A stretch of 47,203 bases of DNA from Bacillota bacterium (GTDB taxonomy: Bacteria > Bacillota > Clostridia > Acetivibrionales > DUMC01), in contig JABUEW010000016.1 in NCBI GenBank assembly GCA_013314855.1, positions 1 to 47,203 on the forward strand, written 5' to 3'. The notes beneath the pieces were generated by a model that was given only the letters and a program-made list of their open reading frames with translations, was not told the DNA's origin and made no database searches. The position numbers and the translations under genes are program-made. Below are positions 17,542 through 26,927 of this stretch, one piece after another. Position 1 is the stretch's first letter. Each line of letters begins with the position of its first letter.

Positions 17542-18342
17542 CTATCTGGCAAAACTTTCTAAAATTGATTGTACTATTAGATTCCAACCGCCTACCATAA
17601 TAAACAACAGTATTTTAAAAGGTAACGATATCATTACCGGAGGAAGCATAAGCATTCCCATTGACATCAACGTACTAGCTACCACCATATCGATTATTAA
17701 AAAAGGTATATATATTAAAAACCCCATTTTAAATGCTATAGTCAGTTCATTTACTAAAAATGCAGGGACTATTATTGTAATGGGCAGTTTTTCGGGTTCC
17801 ACAGGTGTTTCTATATTACTTAAATGTACAAATAATTCCAAATCATCTTCATTTCTTATTTGTGTCAACATAAATCTTTTAATTATTAATGAGGACCTGT
17901 CAAGAGCATCTTGTTGGCTGATCTCTTCTCTCTCTAAGGGCTGTATGGCGTTTTCATTAATATCGGTAAATACCGGACGCATTATAAAAAATGTTAAAAA
18001 CAAAGCAAGTCCTATTAATACCTGATTTGGAGGCATTTGCTGTGTTCCAAGGGCATTCCTCATAAAGGAAAGTATGATAACTATTCTAGTAAATGCTGTC
18101 ATCATTATAATAATTGAAGGAGCTAATGCAAGTATTGTAATAAGTATTAATAGTTGAATACTAGATGATACTTCACTGGGATTTTCAGCCGGTTCCATAC
18201 CAAACCAAAATTTAAAGGGAAATATGGGCTCGGCAAAAGCGTTTGATGCCTGGAACAGCACTATTATCATAATAAATGAAGCAAATATCACCTTTTTATA
18301 TATTATTTTTATTTTCTTTTTCCTTCTCATTATTCCTGCCAT
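17542..18342 (-). CDS. fliP: Flagellar export gate protein FliP
   Basis: Core pore protein of the flagellar type III gate. A long basic N-terminus leads to a signal-peptide-like hydrophobic stretch ending ASNAFAEP, then four membrane helices with the FliP signatures MMTAFTRIVIILSFMRNALG and MVASTLMSMGMLMLPPVMIS. I chose the ATG at 18342, ten bases after the fliO stop with GGGATAAGG ahead; a TTG at 18375 inside fliO and an ATG at 18330 are alternatives. Either choice keeps the signal peptide. Confidence 0.94.
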   Translation of the reverse strand: MAGIMRRKKKIKIIYKKVIFASFIMIIVLFQASNAFAEPIFPFKFWFGMEPAENPSEVSSSIQLLILITILALAPSIIIMMTAFTRIVIILSFMRNALGTQQMPPNQVLIGLALFLTFFIMRPVFTDINENAIQPLEREEISQQDALDRSSLIIKRFMLTQIRNEDDLELFVHLSNIETPVEPEKLPITIIVPAFLVNELTIAFKMGFLIYIPFLIIDMVVASTLMSMGMLMLPPVMISLPFKILLFIMVGGWNLIVQSILESFAR

Positions 18343-18352
18343 CCTTATCCCA

Positions 18353-18727
18353 CTATTCCTCTTTATCCTTTTCAACTTCTTTAATTATGTTTCTTATCTT
18401 GTTAAGGTTGTATTTAAATATGTTGTTAAAAGTAAAGGTATTTTGTCTATTGTCCATGTTTTCTACATAGTTATCAATGTTTACCCGGCTAAGAAGTTCA
18501 ATGCCCTTTCCTGAAGAGGATATAAGCATAAAATCATTCCCTACTTTAATAAGATGAAGGTATCTATCCTTCCCAAGGGCTACAGTTTCAATTATGTTCA
18601 GGTATTTACCCTTTGCTATTTTCCCAGCTTTGCTTGCAAGATATCTGGTTGTAATATATGCAAGAAAAAGTATTGAGGAAAATATTAAGACAATCCCCAA
18701 CACGTAAAAAATATCAAAATCCTTCAT
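18353..18727 (-). CDS. fliO: Flagellar export protein FliO (FliZ)
   Basis: A 124-residue single-pass membrane protein. One N-terminal hydrophobic helix (about 6-28) is followed by the small beta-rich cytoplasmic FliO domain (LNIIETVALGKDRYLHLIKVG, here split by position, with NDFMLISSSGKGIELL). FliO scaffolds assembly of the FliP ring. The location between cheY and fliP is the norm for Firmicutes. GGAGA lies ahead of the ATG. Confidence 0.9.
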   Translation of the reverse strand: MKDFDIFYVLGIVLIFSSILFLAYITTRYLASKAGKIAKGKYLNIIETVALGKDRYLHLIKVGNDFMLISSSGKGIELLSRVNIDNYVENMDNRQNTFTFNNIFKYNLNKIRNIIKEVEKDKEE

Positions 18728-18761
18728 GCTACTATCTCCACTATAATACTTTGATTTATTT

Positions 18762-19124
18762 TTAACCTAAGATTCTTTTAACAGCATCCACAACTCTATC
18801 TGCCTGGAAGGGCTTTACAATAAAATCCCTGGCCCCAGCTTGAATGGATTCAATAACCATTGCCTGCTGTCCCATAGCAGAACACATAATTATCTTTGCA
18901 TTACCATCAATGCTTTTTATTTCTTTTACTGCTCGAATACCGTCAACTTCAGGCATTGTTATATCCATTATTACTAAATCAGGTAATAGTTCTTTGTATT
19001 TTTCCACGGCACGTGCACCATTTTCAGCCTCGCCCACAACTTCATATCCGTTTTTTACCAGGATATCCTTTATCATCATTCTCATAAATGCAGCATCGTC
19101 GACAATCAAAATCTTTTTACCCAC
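18762..19124 (-). CDS. cheY: Chemotaxis response regulator CheY
   Basis: A single receiver domain of 120 residues. The acidic pair is Asp9/Asp10, the phosphorylated residue Asp54 (DLVIMDITMP), with Ser82 and Lys104 (IVKPF) completing the active site. CheY-P binds the switch proteins FliM and FliY, which are encoded directly upstream. Translation starts at GTG with GGGAGG ahead. Confidence 0.95.
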   Translation of the reverse strand: MGKKILIVDDAAFMRMMIKDILVKNGYEVVGEAENGARAVEKYKELLPDLVIMDITMPEVDGIRAVKEIKSIDGNAKIIMCSAMGQQAMVIESIQAGARDFIVKPFQADRVVDAVKRILG

Positions 19125-19168
19125 TATAATATCCTCCCTTGTTATGTTTATATTGCGATCTTAAATTA

Positions 19169-20302
19169 TTAAAACCTTTTTGAAGGATGTACAATATCGG
19201 TTATTCTAACGCCAAAGCTATCGTCTATAACAACCACTTCACCTTTCGCAATTCTTTTCCCATTCACAAGTATATCAACAGGGTCACCTGCCAGCTTGTC
19301 CAGCTCAATAATTGTTCCATAACTAAACTCTAATATTTCTTTAATTAACTTTTGTGTCTTTCCAAGCTCTACTGTTACCTCCAGTGGTATATCCATAACT
19401 AAACTGATATTATGTTTTTCAGTCGGTTTACTCTCCTCTTCAAAAGGGAGAAAGTGTACAGGCTGCACATTTACCTGCTCTCTTTCTTTTTGAGACAAAC
19501 TATGCTTCTTCTCTTGCGCCTGGTGAATGTTATCCCTATTTTCGCTTTCAGTTTTACCGGCATGAGCAGTACTTTGATCACTAGTGCTTATTTCACTTCT
19601 AACGTTAATGTCAAGGAGATTATTAACCAGCCTTTTTGCAAATTCTATTGGTAATAATTGCATAATTTCACTATCAATCAAACTTTCCACTACCATTCTA
19701 AACGAAACCTTAACAACTTTTTCATAGCTATTAAAATCTTCATAAGTTTTAGATGAATCAAATTTAATAATAAATACCTTTGGTGTAGAAATTTCAATTC
19801 TTTTTTGAAACATGGACGACATTGATGTTGCAGCTGAACCTATCATTTGGTTCATAGCTTCACTTATAGCACTAAGGTGCAAATCTGTTAATTCCCCTTT
19901 GCTGATAGTGCCATCGCCTCCCATCATTAAATCAGTTATTATTTTCACATCCTCTTCTTTTAATATAAGAAGGTTTGTACCTTCAAGTCCTTTCGTATAC
20001 TCTACCCTTACAGCAATATAGGGTAGGGGATGTTCTTTAGCCAATTGTTCCCATGTTGTTACAGTTACTTTAGGAGTAGTTATCAATATCTTATGCCCTA
20101 GCAAAGTAAATAAAGTTGTAGCGGAGGTACCTATAGATATATTTCCTATTTCACCTAATGCATCGATTTCTTCTTCTGAAAGCTCTAATTTATTATCTGA
20201 CTCTTCTGTATTGTTTGAATCATTTTCTGTATCATTTTCTGTATTTATTGCTATGCCTTTTAGTAAAGCATCTATTTCAGCCTGTGATAACGAATTTCCC
20301 AA
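19169..20302 (-). CDS. fliY: Motor switch phosphatase FliY (CheC-like + FliN)
   Basis: A Gram-positive switch protein that joins the C-ring and dephosphorylates CheY-P. Layout: an N-terminal LSQAEIDALL peptide resembling FliM's CheY-binding end; a CheC-like phosphatase domain with both active-site pairs, Glu51/Asn54 (EIGN) and Glu148/Asn151 (EAMN); a poorly conserved polar linker (about 240-295); and a C-terminal SpoA/FliN domain (about 300-377). Translation starts at a TTG two bases after the fliM stop with GGAGGATG upstream. The presence of this fusion and absence of a separate fliN is typical for this group. Confidence 0.95.
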   Translation of the reverse strand: MGNSLSQAEIDALLKGIAINTENDTENDSNNTEESDNKLELSEEEIDALGEIGNISIGTSATTLFTLLGHKILITTPKVTVTTWEQLAKEHPLPYIAVRVEYTKGLEGTNLLILKEEDVKIITDLMMGGDGTISKGELTDLHLSAISEAMNQMIGSAATSMSSMFQKRIEISTPKVFIIKFDSSKTYEDFNSYEKVVKVSFRMVVESLIDSEIMQLLPIEFAKRLVNNLLDINVRSEISTSDQSTAHAGKTESENRDNIHQAQEKKHSLSQKEREQVNVQPVHFLPFEEESKPTEKHNISLVMDIPLEVTVELGKTQKLIKEILEFSYGTIIELDKLAGDPVDILVNGKRIAKGEVVVIDDSFGVRITDIVHPSKRF

Positions 20303-20304
20303 AA

Positions 20305-21291
20305 CTATTCATCCTCCTTTCCAATTACAGATGTAATTTTTACAGATACTCTATTTTTTCTTATACCAGGTTTACCGCGGAATTTATGCAGATCACCAAC
20401 TAATATATCCAAGTCGGAACTGACCTCTGTATCAAGAGGCAGGACATCACCAACCTGAAGTTCCACCAAATCTCCTACAGTTATGCTTGTCCTTCCAAGG
20501 ATAACTGTTATCGGTACTTTAGTTCTTTCTACGCCGGATACAATGATCTCTTTAAATTTACTGTCAGTTTGTCTTTCTACACTTGAAAACCAGTATCTGG
20601 TACTTAACTTGGATATAATAGGTTCAACTGTTATATATGGGATGCAAATGTTTATCATACCTTCCACACCTGATATTTTTGCGTTAAATGTTATCAGCGC
20701 AACAATTTCATTCGGTGCTATCAGCTGTGCAAACTGAGTGCTTGTTTCAACTCTTTCCAACACAGGTTTAACGGGTATGACATCTTTCCATGGTTCTCTC
20801 ATAATGCTTAACATTTGAATAACAATCCGTTCCATTATTGCAATTTCAATTTCAGTAAAATCTCTTTTCTTCTCGCTCATTATACCTTTCCCGCCCAATA
20901 CACGGTCAATAAGAGCAAAAGCAATATTTGGAGACATTTCAAATATTACATTACCTTCTAAAGGTGAAAAATTAACTACGGCCAATATTACAGGATTAGA
21001 TATTGAACTAATAAAATCAGTATAGGCCAGGGATTCTACTTCAATAACATCAATTTGCGTTAAAGTCCTAAGGTATGCTGTTAGAAAATTCGTTACCAAC
21101 CTTGCATAGTTTTCATGAATACTTCTTAATGCCTTTAAATGTTCTTTTGAAAACTTGCTTGGCCTTCTAAAATCGTGACTTCTGATTTTTCTTTCATTAG
21201 CTGCCGTCTTTATTTCCTGTATACTAAATTCCCCTCCATTTAAGTCCTTTAAAAGTTCATCAATTTCATTTTGTGATAAGATATCACCCAA
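20305..21291 (-). CDS. fliM: Motor switch protein FliM
   Basis: A 328-residue C-ring protein. The N-terminal ILSQNEIDELL peptide binds CheY-P. The middle CheC-like domain contacts FliG (VMERIV-like and PNEIVALITF segments), and the C-terminal SpoA domain (about 250-320) packs with FliY. The likely start is a TTG with AAGG four bases ahead. It lies between fliL and fliY. Confidence 0.96.
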   Translation of the reverse strand: MGDILSQNEIDELLKDLNGGEFSIQEIKTAANERKIRSHDFRRPSKFSKEHLKALRSIHENYARLVTNFLTAYLRTLTQIDVIEVESLAYTDFISSISNPVILAVVNFSPLEGNVIFEMSPNIAFALIDRVLGGKGIMSEKKRDFTEIEIAIMERIVIQMLSIMREPWKDVIPVKPVLERVETSTQFAQLIAPNEIVALITFNAKISGVEGMINICIPYITVEPIISKLSTRYWFSSVERQTDSKFKEIIVSGVERTKVPITVILGRTSITVGDLVELQVGDVLPLDTEVSSDLDILVGDLHKFRGKPGIRKNRVSVKITSVIGKEDE

Positions 21292-21306
21292 CTTGCCTTT
21301 CCCCCC

Positions 21307-21828
21307 TTATTGATAAAACCAATCATAGAAAACAACTTCGTAGATTATCTCATTATAAATTTTCTCGTTGGAATTTAGCAAATCATTTATCATTTTTTTC
21401 AAGTCTTCTTTAGCTTTTTTCTTAAACTCTATATCTTTTACCTGTTCTAAGGTTTTATCCTGAAAATATGTACCTATTAATTCTTTTATTTCGCTATCAA
21501 AAAAAGATATTTTCTCTTCACAGTTTTTTATACCCCTAACCCTTTTAAAATAAACCATGTCTATGCCTACACGAATTACTGATGTTTTCGTACTCATACT
21601 ATTTCCGTTTTTTAAAACAAAAAACTGACTGTCGTCAAATAGTTTTTTATGTTCAATTTCATTATCAGAAGGTCTTCTTATTTCATTGGAATCGGCATCC
21701 TTCAAAGTTTCAGTATTATTTTGCACAGCACCGCGAAAAACAAGTATATATCCTGCCAGCATTGCTACAGAAATTGTCAACATTGCAATAATTATTAAAA
21801 GTGCAATAAAACCTCCCTTATTAGCCAA
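21307..21828 (-). CDS. fliL: Flagellar basal-body protein FliL
   Basis: A 173-residue single-pass protein: a hydrophobic helix at about 7-31, then an extracytoplasmic domain. The C-terminal part (KELIGTYFQDKTLEQVKDIE, ending VVFYDWFYQ) fits the FliL family, which surrounds the stator and supports torque. Translation starts at TTG with GGGGG seven bases ahead. In many clostridia motA and motB sit just upstream of fliL, but here flbD does. Confidence 0.9.
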   Translation of the reverse strand: MANKGGFIALLIIIAMLTISVAMLAGYILVFRGAVQNNTETLKDADSNEIRRPSDNEIEHKKLFDDSQFFVLKNGNSMSTKTSVIRVGIDMVYFKRVRGIKNCEEKISFFDSEIKELIGTYFQDKTLEQVKDIEFKKKAKEDLKKMINDLLNSNEKIYNEIIYEVVFYDWFYQ

Positions 21829-21901
21829 GTTAATGCCCCCTCAATACTCATAACAAAACTCAACAAATATCTTCTATTTAACCATAATATAAGAAAATTT
21901 G

Positions 21902-22099
21902 TCAAATTTCCTTCTGTATATTAAAAATTTTACTTTTATATTTTACCACTTTTTCTACAACTTCTTCAATAGTTTCCTTTACAATATATTTTCTTCCACT
22001 AGTAGTGGATATTGTTGTATCAGGCTTTTCTTCAATAGTTTCAATAAGTTCGCAATTCAATATAAATGGTGTACTGTCTAATTTTGTCAACTCAATCAT
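21902..22099 (-). CDS. flbD: FlbD/SwrD family flagellar protein
   Basis: A 65-residue protein with the family start MIELTKLDSTPFILNCELIE and the IEEKPDTTISTTSGRKYIV core. B. subtilis SwrD is the studied member and is needed for full motor torque. It lies between flgE and fliL as expected. GAGGT precedes the ATG. Confidence 0.9.
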   Translation of the reverse strand: MIELTKLDSTPFILNCELIETIEEKPDTTISTTSGRKYIVKETIEEVVEKVVKYKSKIFNIQKEI

Positions 22100-22149
22100 A
22101 ATACATACCTCACTACTTTTTCGCCAAATTAATAGTTTCTTTTGGCAAC

Positions 22150-22234
22150 TATGAGTTAGAAGTGGAACATGAGATGTAAGATACAGAATATATTTCTTGT
22201 TTCTTACTTCCCACTTCCAACTTCTAACCTCACA
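22150..22234 (-). repeat. Heptad-repeat inverted pair forming a large hairpin after flgE
   Basis: On the minus strand the sequence begins with GTTAGAA-GTTGGAA-GTGGGAA-GTAAGAA units. After a spacer, it carries their imperfect reverse complement. The arms (about 22199-22234 and 22150-22182) pair over some 30 bases with a few mismatches. The units match the heptad island between fliP and fliQ. In the operon mRNA this would fold just behind the flgE stop (22241), ahead of flbD. Confidence 0.7.
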
Positions 22235-22240
22235 CTAATT

Positions 22241-23566
22241 CTATCTCTTCATGTTTACCATTTCCTGCAGCATTTCGTCAACAGTTGTCAGTATTCGGGT
22301 ATTAGCCTGGAAACCTCTTTGAGTCACAATCATCTCTGTGAACTCTTTTGCCAAATCAACATTTGACATTTCCAAAACCCCAGGGTTTAGTATACCTGCA
22401 CTTGCTGTGCCTGGTTTCACTGCCCTTTTAAAATCCCCGGAATTTGGAGTAGGGATATACATATTGTCTCCTACCCGTTGAAGTCCTGCCGGATTATCAA
22501 AATTTGCCAGTCCTATAAGGCCTAAAGGCTGTTGTTTCCCATTACTGTATATCCCCATAATTATGCCGTCAGACCCAATACTGAAAGAAGTAAGACTTCC
22601 TGAAGGATAACCATCAACGATTACAGGCTTGACGGAATTCTCAGAACCGGCATACATTGTAATATCTGTAAAGTCTAATACTACATCAAAACTTTTTGAC
22701 CCAATACTGTCATTAGGTATTAAGGTTATAGTAGAAGTAACCCTCGCTTGATTATCGGCTTTAACAATTTTTCCATCTGCATTAAACTGTATTGTTCCTG
22801 AAGCTTCGGATGATAGTCCTCCGCTTGTTACTTTCCATTCCCAGGTTGTAATTCCTCCTGTAGCTGCTGTTTTTCTGAATTCAACATTTATTTCATATTC
22901 GATACCCAGGGAATCATATACAATTATTGGTACAATTAGTTGAGCAGCTTCATCTTCATTAGGGTCAAAAATCGGAGTAGTTGCATCTAAATTCCCCGAT
23001 AATTTTGCATTTTCCGTAGCTTTTGCAGCAACTATCCTCTTATTGCCATTATAATTATCTGCATACAGATTTATCGGCTCAACAGGTTTATTTGTCTCAA
23101 ACACATAATTGCCGTCCACATCCGCTTTTCCTCCATAATCAAGCCAGCCATACACATTCAAGCCACCCGCTGTTACTAAATTGCCAAGTTCGTCATATGT
23201 AAAGTTACCAGCCCTTGTAAACTTGAAAGTATCAGCATGTGAACCCTTTACTATAAAGAATCCTTCCCCGTCTATATAAAGGTCAGTGGGGTTGTCAGTC
23301 CTTTGTAAACCTCCTCTTGTCGTAATTGTATCTATTGCACCCACATTTATTCCCAATCCTATTTGCATTGGATTGGTTCCACCTCTTCCTAAAGCTGGAT
23401 CCGGAGCACTTGCACCTTTCAGGGTTTGATTGAATATTTCCTGAAATGTAACTCTACTTGCTCTAAAACCAATTGTATTGACATTAGCAATATTATTACC
23501 TATTACATCCATTTTTGCCTGATGGGCTCTTAAACCGGATACACTTGCATACATAGACCTCATCAT
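22241..23566 (-). CDS. flgE: Flagellar hook protein FlgE
   Basis: A 441-residue hook subunit. The N-terminal rod signature SGLRAHQAKMDVIGNNIANV and the C-terminal SNVDLAKEFTEMIVTQRGFQ helix frame a beta-rich middle. Both ends form the coiled coils of the hook tube. The length is medium for FlgE. The GGAGG ribosome site lies ten bases before the first of two adjacent ATGs. It follows flgD and the TIGR02530 gene. Confidence 0.95.
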   Translation of the reverse strand: MMRSMYASVSGLRAHQAKMDVIGNNIANVNTIGFRASRVTFQEIFNQTLKGASAPDPALGRGGTNPMQIGLGINVGAIDTITTRGGLQRTDNPTDLYIDGEGFFIVKGSHADTFKFTRAGNFTYDELGNLVTAGGLNVYGWLDYGGKADVDGNYVFETNKPVEPINLYADNYNGNKRIVAAKATENAKLSGNLDATTPIFDPNEDEAAQLIVPIIVYDSLGIEYEINVEFRKTAATGGITTWEWKVTSGGLSSEASGTIQFNADGKIVKADNQARVTSTITLIPNDSIGSKSFDVVLDFTDITMYAGSENSVKPVIVDGYPSGSLTSFSIGSDGIIMGIYSNGKQQPLGLIGLANFDNPAGLQRVGDNMYIPTPNSGDFKRAVKPGTASAGILNPGVLEMSNVDLAKEFTEMIVTQRGFQANTRILTTVDEMLQEMVNMKR

Positions 23567-23682
23567 AATTTATTGACCTCCTTTAGAATCCTATTCCTTC
23601 CGTCATTCCAGAATAGACAGCCCCCTTTAAAAGGTCCGGCTGTTTGATATTTATGCTTTTGCTTTTGCTTTTTAATTTTTAA

Positions 23683-24069
23683 TTAAACTATAACTGCTCC
23701 ATCGATATTTGTAAAAACATTCTCCTTTAATTCATTTTTACTTGCTGCAGTTATTACCATTCTGTTCTCGATATTGACTACAAATGCCACGTCATCCATA
23801 AGTATAAGAGAATCTCTCACTCCTTTCGCTCCTGCCTTATCTACACCTTCTATAATTCTGTCCATCTGCAGTGAAGATAAGTTTATGTTTCTTGACTGTA
23901 ACCTGAATTCAGCATGTTTTGAAAACTTAAGCTTTTCTTCTTTAATTCTTTCGTTCAGTATTTCATTAAATCCGGTATTTGCCTTACGAGGTATTTTTTT
24001 GTCAATAAGAGGCCTATTATTTGTCGCTACTTTATAGCTATTGTTTACACGCTCATTTCCTATCACCAT
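23683..24069 (-). CDS. Flagellar operon protein, TIGR02530-type
   Basis: A 128-residue protein between flgD and flgE. Its core, KHAEFRLQSRNINLSSLQM, is the hallmark of the family found at exactly this place in Firmicutes and spirochaete flagellar loci. The function is not established; a hook assembly or regulatory role is presumed from location. A clear GAGGAGGTG precedes the ATG. Confidence 0.85.
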   Translation of the reverse strand: MVIGNERVNNSYKVATNNRPLIDKKIPRKANTGFNEILNERIKEEKLKFSKHAEFRLQSRNINLSSLQMDRIIEGVDKAGAKGVRDSLILMDDVAFVVNIENRMVITAASKNELKENVFTNIDGAVIV

Positions 24070-24089
24070 AATTACACCTCCTCAACCTC

Positions 24090-24608
24090 TCAGCTTTCCG
24101 ACAGTGATTCTTCTTCTGACGATAATTTTTCCTCAGTATTGCTGCTTGCTAGCTCATCCAGTTTTTCTAATATCTGGTTTAAAAGGTATTCTTCAAAGCT
24201 TACTTTATCTGAATGCTCTACATTAGTAATTTTATCAATAGGGATATCTCTCCCGTTAACAACAACACTTATTTCGCTGCCGCTTATTGTAACACTTTCG
24301 ACTTCTCCTGTCACGACATTTAACTCTCCGGTTTCATCATCAGTTATTTCAGCAGTAACCTGAGTACCAATTAAGCTGAATGCCTTAATTGAAGAAATAC
24401 CACTATTTAAGTTATACATTTGTTCCAATGCACTAAACTGGGCCATTTGAGCAATAAACTCTTTATCCTCTACAGGGTTCAAGGGGTCTTGATATTTTAG
24501 CTGAGTAACAAGAAGATTAAGAAAATCCTCTTTACCCAATTCACGTTTAGTATTTCTATTAATATCACTTGTATACTGACTAACATTTTGCACAGAATAT
24601 ACTTCCAT
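24090..24608 (-). CDS. flgD: Hook assembly scaffold FlgD
   Basis: A 172-residue hook cap protein. The N-terminal export and cap motif LGKEDFLNLLVTQLKYQDPL with ...FIAQMAQFSALEQMYNL is unmistakable. The C-terminal region is short with an acidic Ser/Glu-rich tail rather than the long beta domains of enteric FlgD, as is common in Firmicutes. AAAGGAG precedes the ATG. It follows fliK by 13 bases. Confidence 0.94.
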   Translation of the reverse strand: MEVYSVQNVSQYTSDINRNTKRELGKEDFLNLLVTQLKYQDPLNPVEDKEFIAQMAQFSALEQMYNLNSGISSIKAFSLIGTQVTAEITDDETGELNVVTGEVESVTISGSEISVVVNGRDIPIDKITNVEHSDKVSFEEYLLNQILEKLDELASSNTEEKLSSEEESLSES

Positions 24609-24621
24609 AACATCACTCCTT

Positions 24622-26064
24622 TCATGCTGTTAGGTTAATGGTACTGTAAGGCCAATTGTAAGCAAACATTTCTTCAACATACCCCAGTTTCCCAGTATGG
24701 TAAACTTCCGGTTCCGTACTTTTTGAAGCCTTGCTTCTTTTTACTCCCGTAATAAACCTCTCTTCACCCTGTTTATCATAGGGACTGCTTTCACTTTCAC
24801 TGTCCTTTACAGATACACTAAGGTCATGTACAATCAAGCCCTGTTTTTCCAATGAATCTTTCAGCATTTGAAAATTAGATTCAATTATCTCTTTTACCTT
24901 ATAATTTTCTGTTAAAATTTTTGCCGTTACATAATTATTTTCTGTTACTACTTTTAATACAACTTTTCCAAGGCTATCGGGCTTCAAATTTATAACAATT
25001 TCAGATTGTTTATCTGTTATCAAAACTTTTGCTTTATTTGCTATACTAAAGACTATTTCTTTCCTGAGTATCTCGCCTTGTGTCACATCTTTCCGGACAG
25101 AAAAAGTATCGGTTGGGTCATTGACATCCTCTCTTAAAATATTGCCGTAAAGCAAATTAAAATCTTCCTGTGTCTCCTGTGTGCCGTTTTTCATTTTTTC
25201 AGCATATCTAAATCCGGAATTCACCTTTTGAGTTTCATGGCGATTTACATATTTGCCGAGCGCAACTTCCGTGCTGCTGAATCTTTCAGTCTTTCCTTCA
25301 GTCTTTAGACCCAAGGCGTCCTTTTCGTTTTCCGGTATTTCGTCATTTTTATTCTTTGATTTATCCTCTGAATCTGTAGGCTCTTTTACAATGTACTCTT
25401 CTCTCAACGTTTCTCCCTGGATATTTAAACATTCTTCCCGGATTTTCAAATCATTCAATCCGGATTTTTCAGAAGTGCCTGATAGCCCTATTTTTTGAGC
25501 ATATTCATCCATTTTAAATTTGACTCTCTGAAGCCATGCGTTAATGTTATCATCAAGGAAAACTCGAGCAGTATTAATATCATCCATCTTAATACCAATA
25601 AGACTTTCAATATTTTCCAATAAACTCTCCCAGGCTTCTCTCCTCCTTAGCAAACCCTCAGGATTATCAATAAATTCCTGTACCATCTCCTTCAGAAGCT
25701 CAATTTTCTTTATATCCGCCTTTTCATCCAAGGTGTCCATTTTATCCACATTTTGGACAAAATTCATTACTGCCGCAAGAAAATTTAAAAGAGTTTCTTT
25801 AACATTTCCTTTAACATGTTTTTCTTCATCAAGTTCTTTCTGTGAAGTAATCTTATGTTCCGGAAAAAGAAACTTCTTTTCTTTTGTATCAGTATTATCG
25901 ATAAATTTGTTCTTCATTTCCTTCTCTTTATTTTCAATCCCGGATTTGCCGGCAATGGTTTCAAACACCTCTGCAAATGAACCATCCCAGGCCATTTTAG
26001 TATTGGGTTGAAATACTTGTGTACCATTTAAGTTGCCTACAGGCATGTAACTTGTAGTAAACAT
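24622..26064 (-). CDS. fliK: Hook-length control protein FliK
   Basis: A 480-residue protein. A long polar, Lys/Glu-rich N-terminal region of low complexity acts as the ruler. The C-terminal hook-length domain (about 350-435) contains LKPDSLGKVVLKVVTENN and the IIESNFQMLKDSLEKQGL helix, which touches FlhB to switch export. The ATG at 26064 is preceded by AAAGGGGGTG; an upstream in-frame TTG falls within that ribosome site and is rejected. FliK diverges quickly, so the call rests on the C-terminal domain and position. Confidence 0.9.
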   Translation of the reverse strand: MFTTSYMPVGNLNGTQVFQPNTKMAWDGSFAEVFETIAGKSGIENKEKEMKNKFIDNTDTKEKKFLFPEHKITSQKELDEEKHVKGNVKETLLNFLAAVMNFVQNVDKMDTLDEKADIKKIELLKEMVQEFIDNPEGLLRRREAWESLLENIESLIGIKMDDINTARVFLDDNINAWLQRVKFKMDEYAQKIGLSGTSEKSGLNDLKIREECLNIQGETLREEYIVKEPTDSEDKSKNKNDEIPENEKDALGLKTEGKTERFSSTEVALGKYVNRHETQKVNSGFRYAEKMKNGTQETQEDFNLLYGNILREDVNDPTDTFSVRKDVTQGEILRKEIVFSIANKAKVLITDKQSEIVINLKPDSLGKVVLKVVTENNYVTAKILTENYKVKEIIESNFQMLKDSLEKQGLIVHDLSVSVKDSESESSPYDKQGEERFITGVKRSKASKSTEPEVYHTGKLGYVEEMFAYNWPYSTINLTA

Positions 26065-26105
26065 TTTATCACCCCCTTTCAAGTAAAATTTATTCCCTTA
26101 AAATT

Positions 26106-26927
26106 TTATTCTGTTTTAATAAAACTTTCTGCCATTTTTTCAGTAATTTTTGATGCAAAACCCGGTTCCATTTCGCCAAGTATAGCCGATGCATTTTCTT
26201 TTTTCATTCCAAGAAGTATTTTTACAATAATTTCTATCCTTTGTTCCCCCATCTCATTTAATATCCTTGCTGCAGAAGATTCATCCATATTTTCATATAT
26301 CTGTATGAAACCCTTCATATCCATATCCGACTTTTCTTCAAGTAATATTTCTTTATAAATTTCCTCCGCAGTATCCCGGTCTATTGTTTCAAAATACTTT
26401 TTAAAACCTTCCTTGTCCCCTTTAGCTGCCAATTTTTGCAGTTCTGCCCTGTCTTCCTCTATTTTTCTCTTTTCTTCCATCAACTTGCTTTCTTCCTTTT
26501 CCCTTTCTAATACAACCTTTTCATAACCCTCCTTGTAAATCTCCAGTTCACTTATAAGTCTGTTGGCATCTTCCAATTCTTTCAGCAATTTATCTCTTTC
26601 TTCTTTGATTTTTTTATACTTATTCCTTATTTCTGCATCAGTCAAATATTCCGGATCGTCCGGATCAGGAGGTTTAGGCAAAGCCCACTTCAAAAGCGGC
26701 ATGTTTTGTATTTCTTTTCTGTATTTTTCTCCGATACCATAAATATTATTGTGCACCACAAAGTAAAATGCCCCCACTAAAATACCGCTCATTATTACTA
26801 TTGCTACAATAAATGCAAGAAACCCAAACATAAAGTTGTTTAGTTTGCCGTTCTTTTCAATTACTACATCCTCTGAACTTTTAACATTGGTTGCTTCCTG
26901 CTTTTGTTGCCTTGTCTTTCTATCCAT
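26106..26927 (-). CDS. MotE/YlxF-like membrane protein with MgtE-N fold
   Basis: A 273-residue protein with a cytoplasmic N-tail, one membrane helix (about 32-58), a long coiled coil (about 95-170) and a C-terminal domain (about 195-270) made of MgtE-N/FliG-like helical repeats (AARILNEMGEQRIEIIVKIL, ENASAILGEMEP). This layout fits the MotE/YlxF family encoded beside fliJ and fliK. MotE chaperones MotC in rhizobia; in Firmicutes the role is poorly known. The start shares one base with the fliJ stop (TAATG). Confidence 0.85.
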   Translation of the reverse strand: MDRKTRQQKQEATNVKSSEDVVIEKNGKLNNFMFGFLAFIVAIVIMSGILVGAFYFVVHNNIYGIGEKYRKEIQNMPLLKWALPKPPDPDDPEYLTDAEIRNKYKKIKEERDKLLKELEDANRLISELEIYKEGYEKVVLEREKEESKLMEEKRKIEEDRAELQKLAAKGDKEGFKKYFETIDRDTAEEIYKEILLEEKSDMDMKGFIQIYENMDESSAARILNEMGEQRIEIIVKILLGMKKENASAILGEMEPGFASKITEKMAESFIKTE

